In this document: positions 11,720-23,633 of the stretch, in pieces
How the letters are laid out: each line of letters starts with the position of its first letter
How positions within the stretch are numbered: position 1 is the first letter of the stretch
Source of the DNA: Apis mellifera
Taxonomy: Eukaryota > Arthropoda > Insecta > Hymenoptera > Apidae
Direction: 5' to 3'
DNA: 64,000 nucleotides
Assembly (NCBI RefSeq): GCF_003254395.2
Contig: NC_037652.1
Span: 9,445,001 to 9,509,000 of the forward strand
Program-made: the position numbers and the translations under genes
The notes under the pieces: generated by a model
What the model was told of the DNA's origin: nothing
Databases searched by the model: none
Seen by the model: the letters and a program-made list of their open reading frames with translations, nothing else

Positions 11720-14700
11720 TTAAGTACTCGTAATACCAGTTGTGTAAATAACTCTTTCAGCACCGCTATTCAGATTTGTATTCTCATCGACGGTAGCGGG
11801 TGGTGGAGGCATGGCAAAAATGGGTTGTTGATTCGTTGAATTGTTTTGCGGGCCACCCTGTGGTTGTGCCGTAATCGCCTCATCGTCACTTTCCTCTTCC
11901 TGTTAAACAACAATCGGTCTAATCAATATTTAATTTTTTTTACCAATAATAATGGACCAATATATTGTTCAATAATTATATATTAAAAGTGAATACATTA
12001 TATCAATAATTACATTTTTATTATCTCCATTATGGAGTTAACAATATAATATTTCTTTCTTTCTATTCTTTTTTTATATACAGAGTATATCAGTTAAATC
12101 AACATCTAAATTATTTCTGCTATTATCAATGTTAAGAAAGAAAATGACAAGAGTCGAAAGAGATAGGTAGATAAATATTTAGAGACAAATATTAGATAAA
12201 TAGATAAAAGGAAGGTACGAAGGGAGAAAGAGAGGGGGAGGGGGAGGGGGCAGAAAGGGGAGGGGGAGGAGGAGGAGAAAGAGAGAGAGAGAGAGAGAAA
12301 TTTTTCATCTTGATATTAAATCTTTTTCAATATCAGATATAATGTAAACCATGAAATTGATGTTTATACATATCTATGCACGTTTGAGCTATCATTTTTC
12401 CAAGTTCGAGTTTAGCATAACGATATTGTAATAAATATTGTAATGAAATCGAATTTGAATTTAAATTGTAGGAAAGTTCATATAGTATATTTGAAAAAAA
12501 AAAATTAACAATCGAAATTGAAATACGTTCAAAAAAATGTGTATAACTATTTCCTACAATTTATAAATTCAGATCAGGTCATCGAGTCTCAAAAATATAT
12601 TTATTACAAACCTCCAACATATTCGAATGTTCTTCGTATTTTAAAATATTCGATCGAAAAATTTAATAATTTATCATAATCATTAAATATGTTTAAAATT
12701 CATATAATTTTATTGTATTTGTATATGTATTGCTCGAATAATTTCTCTATATATTATAAAATATTAAGATATAAAGATATAAATATCTTTTAATCGTGAT
12801 CATTTATTAAGTGACCACATATACCGAAATGTCGTGTAATCCTAATTTAAATTTAATTTAAGTTTTTCAATATTTGAAAAACTTAAACGACAGTTGTACG
12901 CATAAGAAAAAATTTTTTGGAATATGATCCTGATAACGTATTTTAATATCATTAAAATTGATCAGATGTTCTTTATTTTATATAATTACCAATTAAAATT
13001 CATATTTATTTCTTTTCGTATACTGTTTTTGAATTGAAAGATAATATACATATATATATAAACAGCGAAAAATGAACAAATTTATGATTTAAAATTCTAC
13101 TAAGATATTATTCAATTTTATACGAAATGTATGAAAATTATGACAATTATTTCGATCAGATAGTTGTGAAAAATCGGTTGTGATTGTTGAGAAATTATGA
13201 AGTTGTGTAATGATAATGAATTGAATAACAAGCTCGAAATGATCGATAACGATTTGAAATAAAAACAATAAAATTAAAATATCATTTTATAAAATTAGAC
13301 TTACTTATCGACTGACCTATTCGTACGTATATATATAATCAGAGATCTTGTATCGAAATTGTTTTACATTTCTTTTTACTAAAAATATTTAAATACCATT
13401 GCTTTTTTAAAAAAAGATCATTTTACGTGCACAATCTTATCGATGTAAATTCACCATTAGAATCTGCAAATTCGATATTTTTTATTTACATTTTCAATTT
13501 TTTCTACGATCACTTCTCTATCGTTGAAATATACATAAAAAAAGAAAAAAGAATTAAACCAAAATAAAATATCAAAATCGAAAAAAATAAAATCAAGATT
13601 GATTAGAAATAAACTAATAAAGATAATTATAGCGCGAAAAATTAAAATTTAAATTCTGATATAATTAAAAAATACATTATTCCGAAATAAGCAATACTAT
13701 ATCTCTTCTTTCATTCTCATTTCTTTGTTTGAAAAGACTATAAATCTTTATCCATTGAGAATAGTGATAAAATTAGATATATTATGTTTTTTTTTTTTTT
13801 TTAAGAATAATATTGTTCGATCGATGATGATTTGCAGCTATCTCGAGCAATTATCTCTTTCGTTTTATTTGAGAACAAAGCTAAATAATACACTTAATCC
13901 TTAAAAATAATCGAGTGAATAATATGCTTATCTCGGAATAATACTTTATAGGATAAATCCGGAAAAGATAGATCATTTTTTTTTCAACAATTTATGAAAT
14001 ATTTTATATTATAATATTTTTAATATATTTTATTTTCGTATGTTGCATTCATAAATTTATCATAAGTTATTTATCATCTTTTATGATTGATGTTGTGACT
14101 TGAATATATATTTTTTTACTTAGTTCAAGTTTATCATTATTAATTATTAACAAAATTTAAAAATCGATATATTTTATAGAGCATTCAGTTTTTCTTCATA
14201 TCAATTTAAAACATTTCTTATGATTTCTTATAATTGTTCAATTATAAATTGAATATAAAATATCTAATATAACTAAGATATCAAATCAATTTCTTCTTCT
14301 TAAATCTTTGAAATGGAATAGTTGGGGATCAATCAAATAAGGATGCATCTTTATTTCTAATCATTCGAGATTTATAAAGAATATAACAATAACGAATCTT
14401 TTGAATTGAGAAAGAAGGGAAGAGAGAGAAGTTGTGTAAAATACGAAAGTCATTGGAATAATTGGAGGGCAAAAAAGCTAAAATAAAAATATTGTTATAA
14501 TAAACATAAAACTATATTTCAATTAAAAAAAGTATATACGATACGATATCATTTTTCCATAAAGATCTATCTATGTCGATATTGTAAAATGGCTTAATGT
14601 ATAAATTAACTCAATCTATAATTATAATATATTAATTATAATATAATATATTCTTTAGATTAATCGGATTATAATTCGGATTTAAAAAAAATTCATCTTC

Positions 14701-16198
14701 CGTAATTATCCTATATACGAATGAAAATTAAATATAACTAACTAAATAAATATACAAGTTTTTTTTATATAAAAAAAGAAAAAAGAATAAATGATTAAAT
14801 TTATAATAATTAATAATTTAATCAATTTACATTTAAGATAAAAAATTATGATCCTAAAATATATATATTAAAAATTAACTTTCGATAAAAAAATCAACGA
14901 TTAATATTATGGAATAATTTTTTATTCGTATTAATTTTCACAATCATATCCGTCATTTGACGAATTTGATTCATTAGATAAAGCATAATTTTTCTTCTGA
15001 AGCAATATATCGCATATACAAACCTGTAATTCTTGTTCTATATACATATTCTTGTACGAGGAGAAGAAGAAAAAAAAATAAAAATGCTGGAAGAAAAAGG
15101 AGAAAAAGAGGAAGAAGAAAAAAAGAATGTTCAAGAAGCTGGTATGAATATGATCGAAAAGAAACGAACAATATGTATTCAATGTTTGTTTCAATGGTTC
15201 TCATTTCCTCCTCTTCATAATATATCTCATTTTTATAGTAGTTTATTTCGATTTTCCAATTTTTAAAATATTTTTCTCTCCCATAAATCATCAATTAAAA
15301 TTGATGTGATTTATACGATTATAAAATCATATTAATCATATTTATTAAAAGATATAATAATTATGGATATTGTGTTTTTATTTAATTACATTTGAATAAT
15401 ATTTGAAATTTTTAAATTTTGTAAAATAATATGTAAATAATATAACAAAAAGTAAAAAAAACATACAATTAAATAACTACAATTTACATAAATTGAAAAT
15501 AACGAAAAATAAAATTTACGAAGCAAATACAAATAACAATTATTAAAGAGCAAAAATTGTTATGTATAATATAAATTATTATATTTTATTTTGTTAAAAA
15601 AAATAATTTTTTAATCTTTTTTTAAAAAGTTATCAATGATTATTATTAAAAAATTCTACTGTTTGATAAGTCACAAAAAATTGTTAAATATTTATTTTAA
15701 CAAAGTAAAACAAAATCTAATCTTTCGTAAAATTTCGTAAATTTAGAGGATTAAGAACCACTGATACCAAAGAATGACTTACCTTAACCAGGCCTCTGGG
15801 CTGATTCGTCACGACATTTGCCTCTGGGTTCTGGTCCCGCTACAATACAACAACAACGTAAACAAAACCGCTAATCTATTGTATTCTAAAAAAAAAAAAA
15901 AAAAAGAAAAGAAAAAAAAAGAGGAGGGGGGAAAAAAGAGGAGGGGGAGAAAAAAAAGAAAAAAATAGGGGGGGAGGGGGAGAAGGCAGAAAAAAGTGCA
16001 TGCTAAACTGAATTGGAAAGATTATATAAATTATAGATCGATGATATATTAGCGAATATGAAATGACTTAGAAACGAAGAAAAAGAAATATTAGTTCTTG
16101 TTCTCGTAAATCTGTAAAAAATCAATATCAACGAAAGTTTATAATATAAATAATTTCTTAAAATTACAATAATACGATATTTGCGAAACAAAATATAC

Positions 16199-16254
<56 letters not shown>

Positions 16255-19200
16255 ATGTATGTATGTATGTATATAACATAATGTTTTAATAGAGAAGAAA
16301 GTATAAAACGATATTCTTTAATTTAAAATATAGTATAATTTCTCATATTTTTAACATTATAGATGTTCTATTTCTTTTTGTTTTCCTTTAAATAAAAAAA
16401 AAATAACTGCAATCATTTTTTTTATATTTTAAAAGTTTACAAAAAAATTATATATTTCATTCGTAAAAATATTTCAGAAGAAAAGAAAATTTATTATTAT
16501 TCTCTTTCATCACTTGCGAAAATAGATGACTAATTTGACATGGCATTCTTTCTTTTTTTTCTTTTGAATATGATCAATAATATGATCAATAAATAATGTT
16601 ATAATTATTTAAATTGCATGAAATTAAATATAAAAAAATAATCAATTTATTATTTTTATTTTTATATAAATTCTTATATAAAAATAATTATATATTTATA
16701 AATATTTATAAATATATTTATATATATATTTTATCGAAAAATAATTTGAAATTAACATAATCGAAGAAAACAATAATAATTCAGTAATTTTATCATTGAA
16801 ATTTATAATATTATGAAATCTTACAATTACTATTTATAAAAAATACAATAATTTTTGAATTAATAAATTATAAATTTTTGTTAAAATTTAACATTTAAAA
16901 TTCTGTTAAAATTTAAAATGCCATATTTTCGTCTCTTTTACATAAGTTTTCTATCTAAAAATAATTCTTAATTCGAAATCCTACTTTGTAAAAATACAAA
17001 ATATTTTTATTAACTCCTGATTATTTGTCTTAAATATACAATTAAATAATTTCTTTTTTTTAATTTTTATAACATATATAAGAAAAATTGAAAATTTAAC
17101 ATAACGATAATAATATTCTTATCATTAATAAATGTTAATCATATTATAATTGAAGTATTTTCAATAAAATTTATATGATGCTGATCTGCAATAACAAAAT
17201 TACATTGTTGTAAAAAATATACATAAAAAAGAACACACAAATAACAATCCTTTAATCTTTTAAATTTTTTTACAAGTGATGTCGTTTTCTCTGATTTAAA
17301 AAAATGAAAATACTAACATTGTTTAGATTTAAAATATAATAAAATTATTATACAGAAATGCAAAAAAAACATGATTGATAATTTTTATTATTTAAAAAAT
17401 TTTAAAATTGTTAATTTTTAATACAAAGTATATGAAAGTATATGAAATTCAAACTATATGAAAGAAATTCTGAAGAGAGAGACATTCTGAAATTATATAA
17501 TGAAATTAAATAATTTGAAAATATTCCGTCGATCCATTAAAAAATTAGAAAGAAATATAGCATGAAAGATTATTAAGAATTTTATTAATATATTGTTGAT
17601 ATAAAGAAATATAATTATAATTAATAAACAATTTTATGTATAATTAAAAACTCATCAAACATACAAATTTCTTATAAATAACAAAAGTTAACAAAAGATT
17701 AAATATCATATATATTACTTTGATAAAAATATTATAATGGCATTTATAATGTGATTAATCTCTATTACTAATAATTAGAAAGATTATATGCAATTTTATT
17801 GGAATCATTGATGAAAATGATAAAAAAGTTGTTTTCATAGGAATACAGCGAATTCTTCGGACTTGCCATCAATAATATATTACTATTTGTTTTTCGTAAC
17901 ATAAAATAAATAACATAAAAATTTATTCTTGATCAATTAAAAATTAAAATATAAAATTCAGTGGGAAACATCACAAAGAAATCATACAAGAATAATACCA
18001 TACATCAAGAAAAATACCACCATAATGTCATGTATCTTAGAAAACGACATTACTTATTCAATAATTTAAAATAATGGTAAATAAATTTGTTTTCCTAGAT
18101 CTAGATATTAAAAAAAATCTTCACATATCATGTTTTGGAAGTTACATATAATGAAAGATAAAATAAATTTTCTCTTCTCATTTATTTCGCATTTTTAATA
18201 AATATTATTTATTAAAAAAAAAATTTTTTGAATACAAATTTTTTATTAAAATCAAAATTTTCAAAATAGATAAATTTCCTTATAAGATAAGTATACAAAA
18301 AGTATACATAATTGTCTCCAAAAGCAATGATATTATGTGATATATATTTGTATATTATTTTCGTGAAATTTTGTTAAATAATTGTCATTATATATATTTT
18401 ATGACTTTTTATTAAAAAATTAATGAAATATAAAAAATTTAAGAAAAGAAAATTACTTTCATAATATTATAGGAATTAATAATAAAAATAATATTCAAGA
18501 TGTATATCACAAACATTAAAACATTAAATTATGCTAAAATTTCTAAATATCAGAATAACTATTGCGATATAATTTTAAAATATTCCTATTATATTTATCT
18601 AAATAAATTAAAATTAATAGAATTCTCCAGAACACAGAATTAAGAAATTCTATTAACATTAATAATTAATTAATATAAGATAAGTTACGCGTAATGCCTT
18701 TTTATAAAATTATATTCATAAATTATTTGTTGTACGAAAAAATATTTCGTATGAAAAATTGCATAATACGTAACTTGATTTATTGTTATTAATTTTTTGC
18801 AGATGTCAATATACAATATATATATATATATATACACACACATATACAATATATACAAAGTAAGATAAAGATTGTTTTTTTAAAAATGTGTAAAGTATAG
18901 AATAATATATAAATGAAATATATGATATTATTGCTTGCTGAAAATGCAGGGAGCGAGATAATCTGAGCAATAATAAACGATAGATGCGTGATCGAGAATC
19001 GAATAAATCTTCAGATGAATTATATAACAAATGAAAAATGATTAGAAATGCACGTGAATGATGTCTCTTGGAAATTTCCTTTCATGATTGATAAAAGGAT
19101 TTATAATTCTTATGAATTCTTATGAAATTATATATTTTTTTTAACACGATTAATCGATATAAGTGGTCATTTCCTATAAAAAAAAAATGTTAAAAATCAC

Positions 19201-22200
19201 ATAGTTAAATTGTATATTATCTTTTTCATTAGACTTTTTCGTTTGTACGCGTGAATTATTTTTAAAAAAAATTTATCTTATTATCAAAAATTTGCGATTA
19301 TCAAGAGTATATTTTTACCTAAATATTTCAATATATATTATTGCATTTCGATTCATTGATTTTCTATGCATTATGCACACCGTGTTTAAATATATTTTAT
19401 ATCAAATTTACGATTTAACTGATTGAAAAACTATTGCTCATTTAAATACTAACTACTATAATGGATAAATATTTAGTTATCATATCAACTAAAATATAAA
19501 ATATAAATATATTATTATGGAACCTGATATTTTATATCGATCGATATTCTTTATAATTTTAATTTTTTATCACATATTATCGTTTTAAACATAATTTTTT
19601 TGAGAATTTGAAAATTTTATTTTTTTCTCACATGACATGTTTATATTTATTATTCATGTCAAAATTTTCGGCACAATATTGGATCAAAATAACAAAATTT
19701 CATTCCATTTTCAATTATTATTTTTATATATATATATACATACATCACATATGTATATATCATATTACATTTTTATATATTATTAAAATTTTATTTATAT
19801 TCATTAATATTTTATTTATAATAATTCGTTATTTGATATTTAGTTTCACAGATTCCACATAAAATAAATTACTTGTGAAAATTGGAAAATTTAAATTTAA
19901 CTTTTAATATTATTAATAATTGAAGAAAATATTTTTAAAAAATTGGAAATATTTTTATATAAAAATAATTTATTTTTGCAATTGTTTCAATTAAGTTTAA
20001 AAATCTATGTTTAATGAAATGTTTAATATTTTTTTTTATGCATATAAAAAAATTAAAATTTTCACACAATTTTCCTATTATTATATTTCCTAAATTAAAT
20101 TAATCGATATTCATTTTATTATAAATTATTCTAATTAATTGTAAATTTATAATTATTTATTACACATACAAAATAGTTTGAAAATAAAGAAAGAAGTATG
20201 AAAATATTACCTGTAAATTGTGATATGCTCCACTGTCTTCCGGTGGTGTTGGCTTGAATTTACCACAGCAGAAATTGCAGCAAAAGCAACAGCAACAACA
20301 GCAATAACATGCAGTTATCAAACTACAAAATATGAAGAGGGCCTGAAAACAATAATTACAATTAATATAATGAATTTATTATATTTAATAATTAATTGTA
20401 TAATATATATTAATAACAAAGATTTTATAAATTGTAAATTATAAAAAAAATAAATTCATCGAAGCAAATGAATAGAGATATTATATATAAATTTGAAAAA
20501 ATACAAATTTCGTATATATAATATTTAATTTATATATAATTTATTTATATTAAAACTATTGATAAATTTTTTATTACAAAATTAATAATAATAATAATAT
20601 TTATTTTATAGAAAAAAACTTAAAAATTACTAAAAATTTACCTTGCACCAACCAGAAGTGACAACAAAGTACGCATTGACATTTTCTTCGCCAAATTGCT
20701 CGGCAACATATAGTCCAAGTGATCCATAATTATCATATATATTTCTTTTAGTTAAATCTGTTAATATAGCATGTGCCCTATTTATTTCTTTAAACTGAAA
20801 CATAATCATATTTAAAGAGATAAACTTTATAAAATATATATATGAAATTTTATATTAATTTGAAAAAAAATAAGACTATAATATTTTTGATCAAATATAT
20901 AAGATTTTAACTGTATCTTTTTAAAAATAAAATTATTTAGAAATAAATATTGTAATTATGAATTATAATTGATATTAAATTATTAGTTTTTAATAGAGAA
21001 ATAAAACAGTTATTTTAATAAAGAAATAATAATATTAAATTATATAGATGATTAAACAATATAAATATTCTATGTCTATTTTTAATATTTCGGAAAAAAA
21101 AGGATTTAAAGATTTACTAACACTTCATAATTAAATAATAACTATAATTTTTATAATTGTAAAATTTATTATATTATTTCTTGTTATTATTATATTATTA
21201 ATTTATATATATATATATACAATATAATTGTAATTTAAAATATTTAGTTAATAATGTAGATTAGAATCTATAAAAAAAAAATTTGCAAAAAATTTAGAAA
21301 TTCATATTTCATATTCATATAATTTCATAATAATTATTCTGAATAGTATTCAATAAATATTATAATATATTCTTGATATATACTAATACAATTATTCGTT
21401 TTTAAAAGTATACATATAAAAATATATATTCACCTGATTGTACCTAGAAATTAAAGAATTGAGAATTTCATCTTTTGTTTATAGTGTATATAGGAGATTC
21501 AAGTCAGATCAAATATTCAATATGATAAAAATACATATATTCATACATAGATAAAATTCAATTCTAATATAATATCAAATATAAAAAGTTTTTTATAAAT
21601 ATCTTAAAAATTAAATCGTGACGATTATATAAATGTATAGAAAAAAATTGTTTATGATATTATCCTTGAAAATAATATATTCATATAATATAATTTGAAA
21701 ACATCATAAAATCTATCTAAAATTATCTGTTTTATAAATAATTATTGAAAACATGTGTAAAACTATGTATTTAAATTAATAACAAGATATTATTTAAAAT
21801 AATCAATTTAAATATTAATATAATAAAATAAATACTATCTTCTTTAACTTAATCATGATATGGATAGAAAAATATAAATTCTCTTTCTATTAAAATTATA
21901 TTAATATATCAAAATTGAAATTGTTATATATTAATATATATATACAAATTATTCTTTTTCCAAATAAAATTTAAATTAATTTAATTATTTATAAAGATAT
22001 TTATAACGATTAATAATTATCATTTCTAAAAACATAACATTTTTCGAGTTTCTTTCAAAAAAATTTTATACATTAAAAGATTTACAAATAGAAAATAGTT
22101 ATAACATAATATTGCATCAATGTTTTTCATAAATTTTTAAATATATATGGTAAATATGAAAATCATATTTATTATAATTATATTAATATTTAGTATAATG

Positions 22201-23633
22201 TAATTTATAACAAATTTTTTCTTTCTTATGTAATATACTTAATAATAATTATATTAATATTATAAAATTTAATACAAATGATATTAATCTATATTAAATT
22301 CAAATTTTATATATATCCACTAAATAAAATTTATGAAAATAAAAAAAAAATTATTTATATATATCAATAAATACTTATCAAATGAAAAAAAATATAATTA
22401 ATATTAATTATATTAAAATTCACCTTTTCTGCTGCTTCTGGATTATTTGGATTTTTATCAGGATGATATTTTAACGCCAACTTTCTGTAAGTCCTCTTAA
22501 TTTCTTCAGGAGTGGCAGTTTTTGGAATCTCTAAAATTTGGTACAGGGAATCCCCTGCTGTCCTGAAACAAAGAAAATGTTAATGAATCAATTAATTTCT
22601 ATAACAAATATAAAATTTATACAAACAACTTAACAAATATATTAATTTGCATTATTTTAAAAATTATATTAAAACATGTTTAACATTAAATAAATTTTGT
22701 TTGAATTTATATATAAAACATTAAATAATAAGTATAAAAATATAAATTTTGAAACAGAATTAAAACTTACTTTCAAAGTATTTAAAATAATATTTCAAAG
22801 TATTTAAGATAGAAAAAGAAAAATAAGTTGAAATTTTATTAAAAAAATATTATATAAAATATTTTATTTCTTTAAATCAAATTTATTAATAATGCCATTA
22901 TATAAAATATATATTTTTTTAACACAAATAATATTTATATATAAATATATAAATATATATAAATATATAATATATATAAATGTATATATGTATATATATA
23001 TATATGTATATAATAATATTATAATATATATCGTATTTAAGAATTATTTTAAAAAATTTACAAAATTTAAGCAGTCATATAAGCAATTATAATTTATTAT
23101 TTTATTTTACAATTTTACTTTCTTCATAATTAAAATTTTTTACCGTATTTTACAATTTTGATAATTAATAGTCAATTTTTATATTTAAATCCAAATAATT
23201 AAATAATTCATCAAATATAAATTATTTACGAAGAAACATAATAAACCTAATCTTAATGACAATAATCTTCAAAATGTATTACATATTCATAAATCAACAA
23301 ATAAATATAAATCTTTACTTAAAAAAAAAAAAAAAGAAAGAAATTATCAGTTAATAGAACTATTGTCTTTATTTTCGTTAGAAATTATGACATAAATTGA
23401 ATAAGAAATAAAGATTAAAACATTAAAAAGTGAATAGAAGAATAACCTAGAACTTGTCTGATTTTCTAAAATTTTCAAATTTTTAATATATATTTATTAA
23501 ATTCAATGAAAATATATATATTAATTACTGTTAAATTAAAAGAATATAATTTTTAAAAGAAGGAAATAGTATAAAATTCAAATAAATTCATATAAGAGTG
23601 ATAAAATACTCACGACATTTTTCTTTTATCCAT
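11720..23633 (-). CDS. Csp: Cysteine string protein (DNAJC5 family)
   Basis: Synaptic vesicle co-chaperone that with Hsc70 keeps SNAREs folded during exocytosis. Coding exons, 5' to 3': 23614-23633, 22424-22562, 20642-20794, 20211-20342, 15783-15839, 11720-11899; 681 nt, 226 aa, in frame throughout. It starts MDKRKMSTAGDSLYQILEIP; Ser7 after KRK matches the family's N-terminal phosphorylation site. J domain about residues 10-75 with HPD at 40-42. The linker FGEENVNAYFVVTS is typical. Exon 4 encodes the string: Cys110, Cys116, Cys118-123, Cys125-126 and Cys129-130, twelve cysteines to be palmitoylated for membrane attachment, followed by GKFKPTPPED. The tail has an acidic EEESDDE and QPIFAMPPP, ending GITST. 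The 57-nt exon 15783-15839 is frame-neutral and so a candidate cassette. Introns are large, with C-rich pyrimidine tracts on the sense strand. Identity is very secure. Confidence 0.96.
11900..15782 (-). other. Last Csp intron
   Basis: 3.9-kb intron between the exon at 15783-15839 and the terminal exon. Apart from the G-rich tract near 12.2 kb, the 12.3-14.4 kb part is less AT-only than the rest, with many TCGA/CGAT words. Overlapping ORFs at 14931-15294 on both strands are built on an A/G-rich low-complexity stretch and are not credible genes. Confidence 0.6.
12211..12300 (+). repeat. Polypurine tract with G5 runs in the last Csp intron
   Basis: About 90 bases almost purely A/G on the plus strand with five G runs: G5-A-G5-A-G5, then G4-A-G5 (12234-12266), then (GGA)n and (GA)n. 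It meets the G-quadruplex pattern, and on the Csp sense strand it reads as a C-rich pyrimidine tract about 310-400 nt upstream of the acceptor of the terminal exon. Confidence 0.85.
15888..15986 (+). repeat. Polypurine tract with G runs just upstream of a 57-nt Csp exon
   Basis: Plus-strand run of A/G only, apart from single interruptions, with G6 (15926-15931), G5 (15943-15947), G7 (15968-15974) and G5 (15976-15980). On the Csp sense strand it is a pyrimidine tract with C runs ending about 50 nt before the acceptor of exon 15783-15839. It could bind pyrimidine-tract or poly-C RNA-binding proteins and could form a quadruplex on the plus strand. Confidence 0.85.
16194..16276. repeat. Self-complementary microsatellite (TACA)n(TA)n(TGTA)n
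   Basis: Left arm of TACA units, centre of about 20 TA units, right arm of TGTG then TGTA units. The arms are reverse complements, so the tract can fold on itself over about 80 bases. It lies inside a Csp intron. Confidence 0.85.

Larger units (their letters stand above)
15840..20210 (-). other. Large Csp intron (4.4 kb)
   Basis: Intron between the cysteine-string exon (20211-20342) and the 57-nt exon (15783-15839). It holds the A/G tract at 15888-15986, the TACA/TA/TGTA inverted repeat at 16194-16276 and a TA/CA tract near 18815-18850. A somewhat less AT-rich patch at 18940-19030 is open on the sense strand but lacks convincing splice sites. No recognised coding exon. Confidence 0.65.

Noticed and set aside
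14931..15294. Three overlapping ORFs on both strands
   Set aside because: All rest on an A/G-rich low-complexity run giving Glu/Lys or Phe/Leu strings; opposite-strand overlap is typical of such runs.
15774..15968. Plus-strand ORF ending in a Lys/Arg-rich tail
   Set aside because: It is the antisense of a Csp exon plus the polypurine tract.
18806..19030. Less AT-rich open frame in a Csp intron on the sense strand
   Set aside because: No good acceptor or donor and no family resemblance; probably noise, though a cassette exon cannot be fully excluded.
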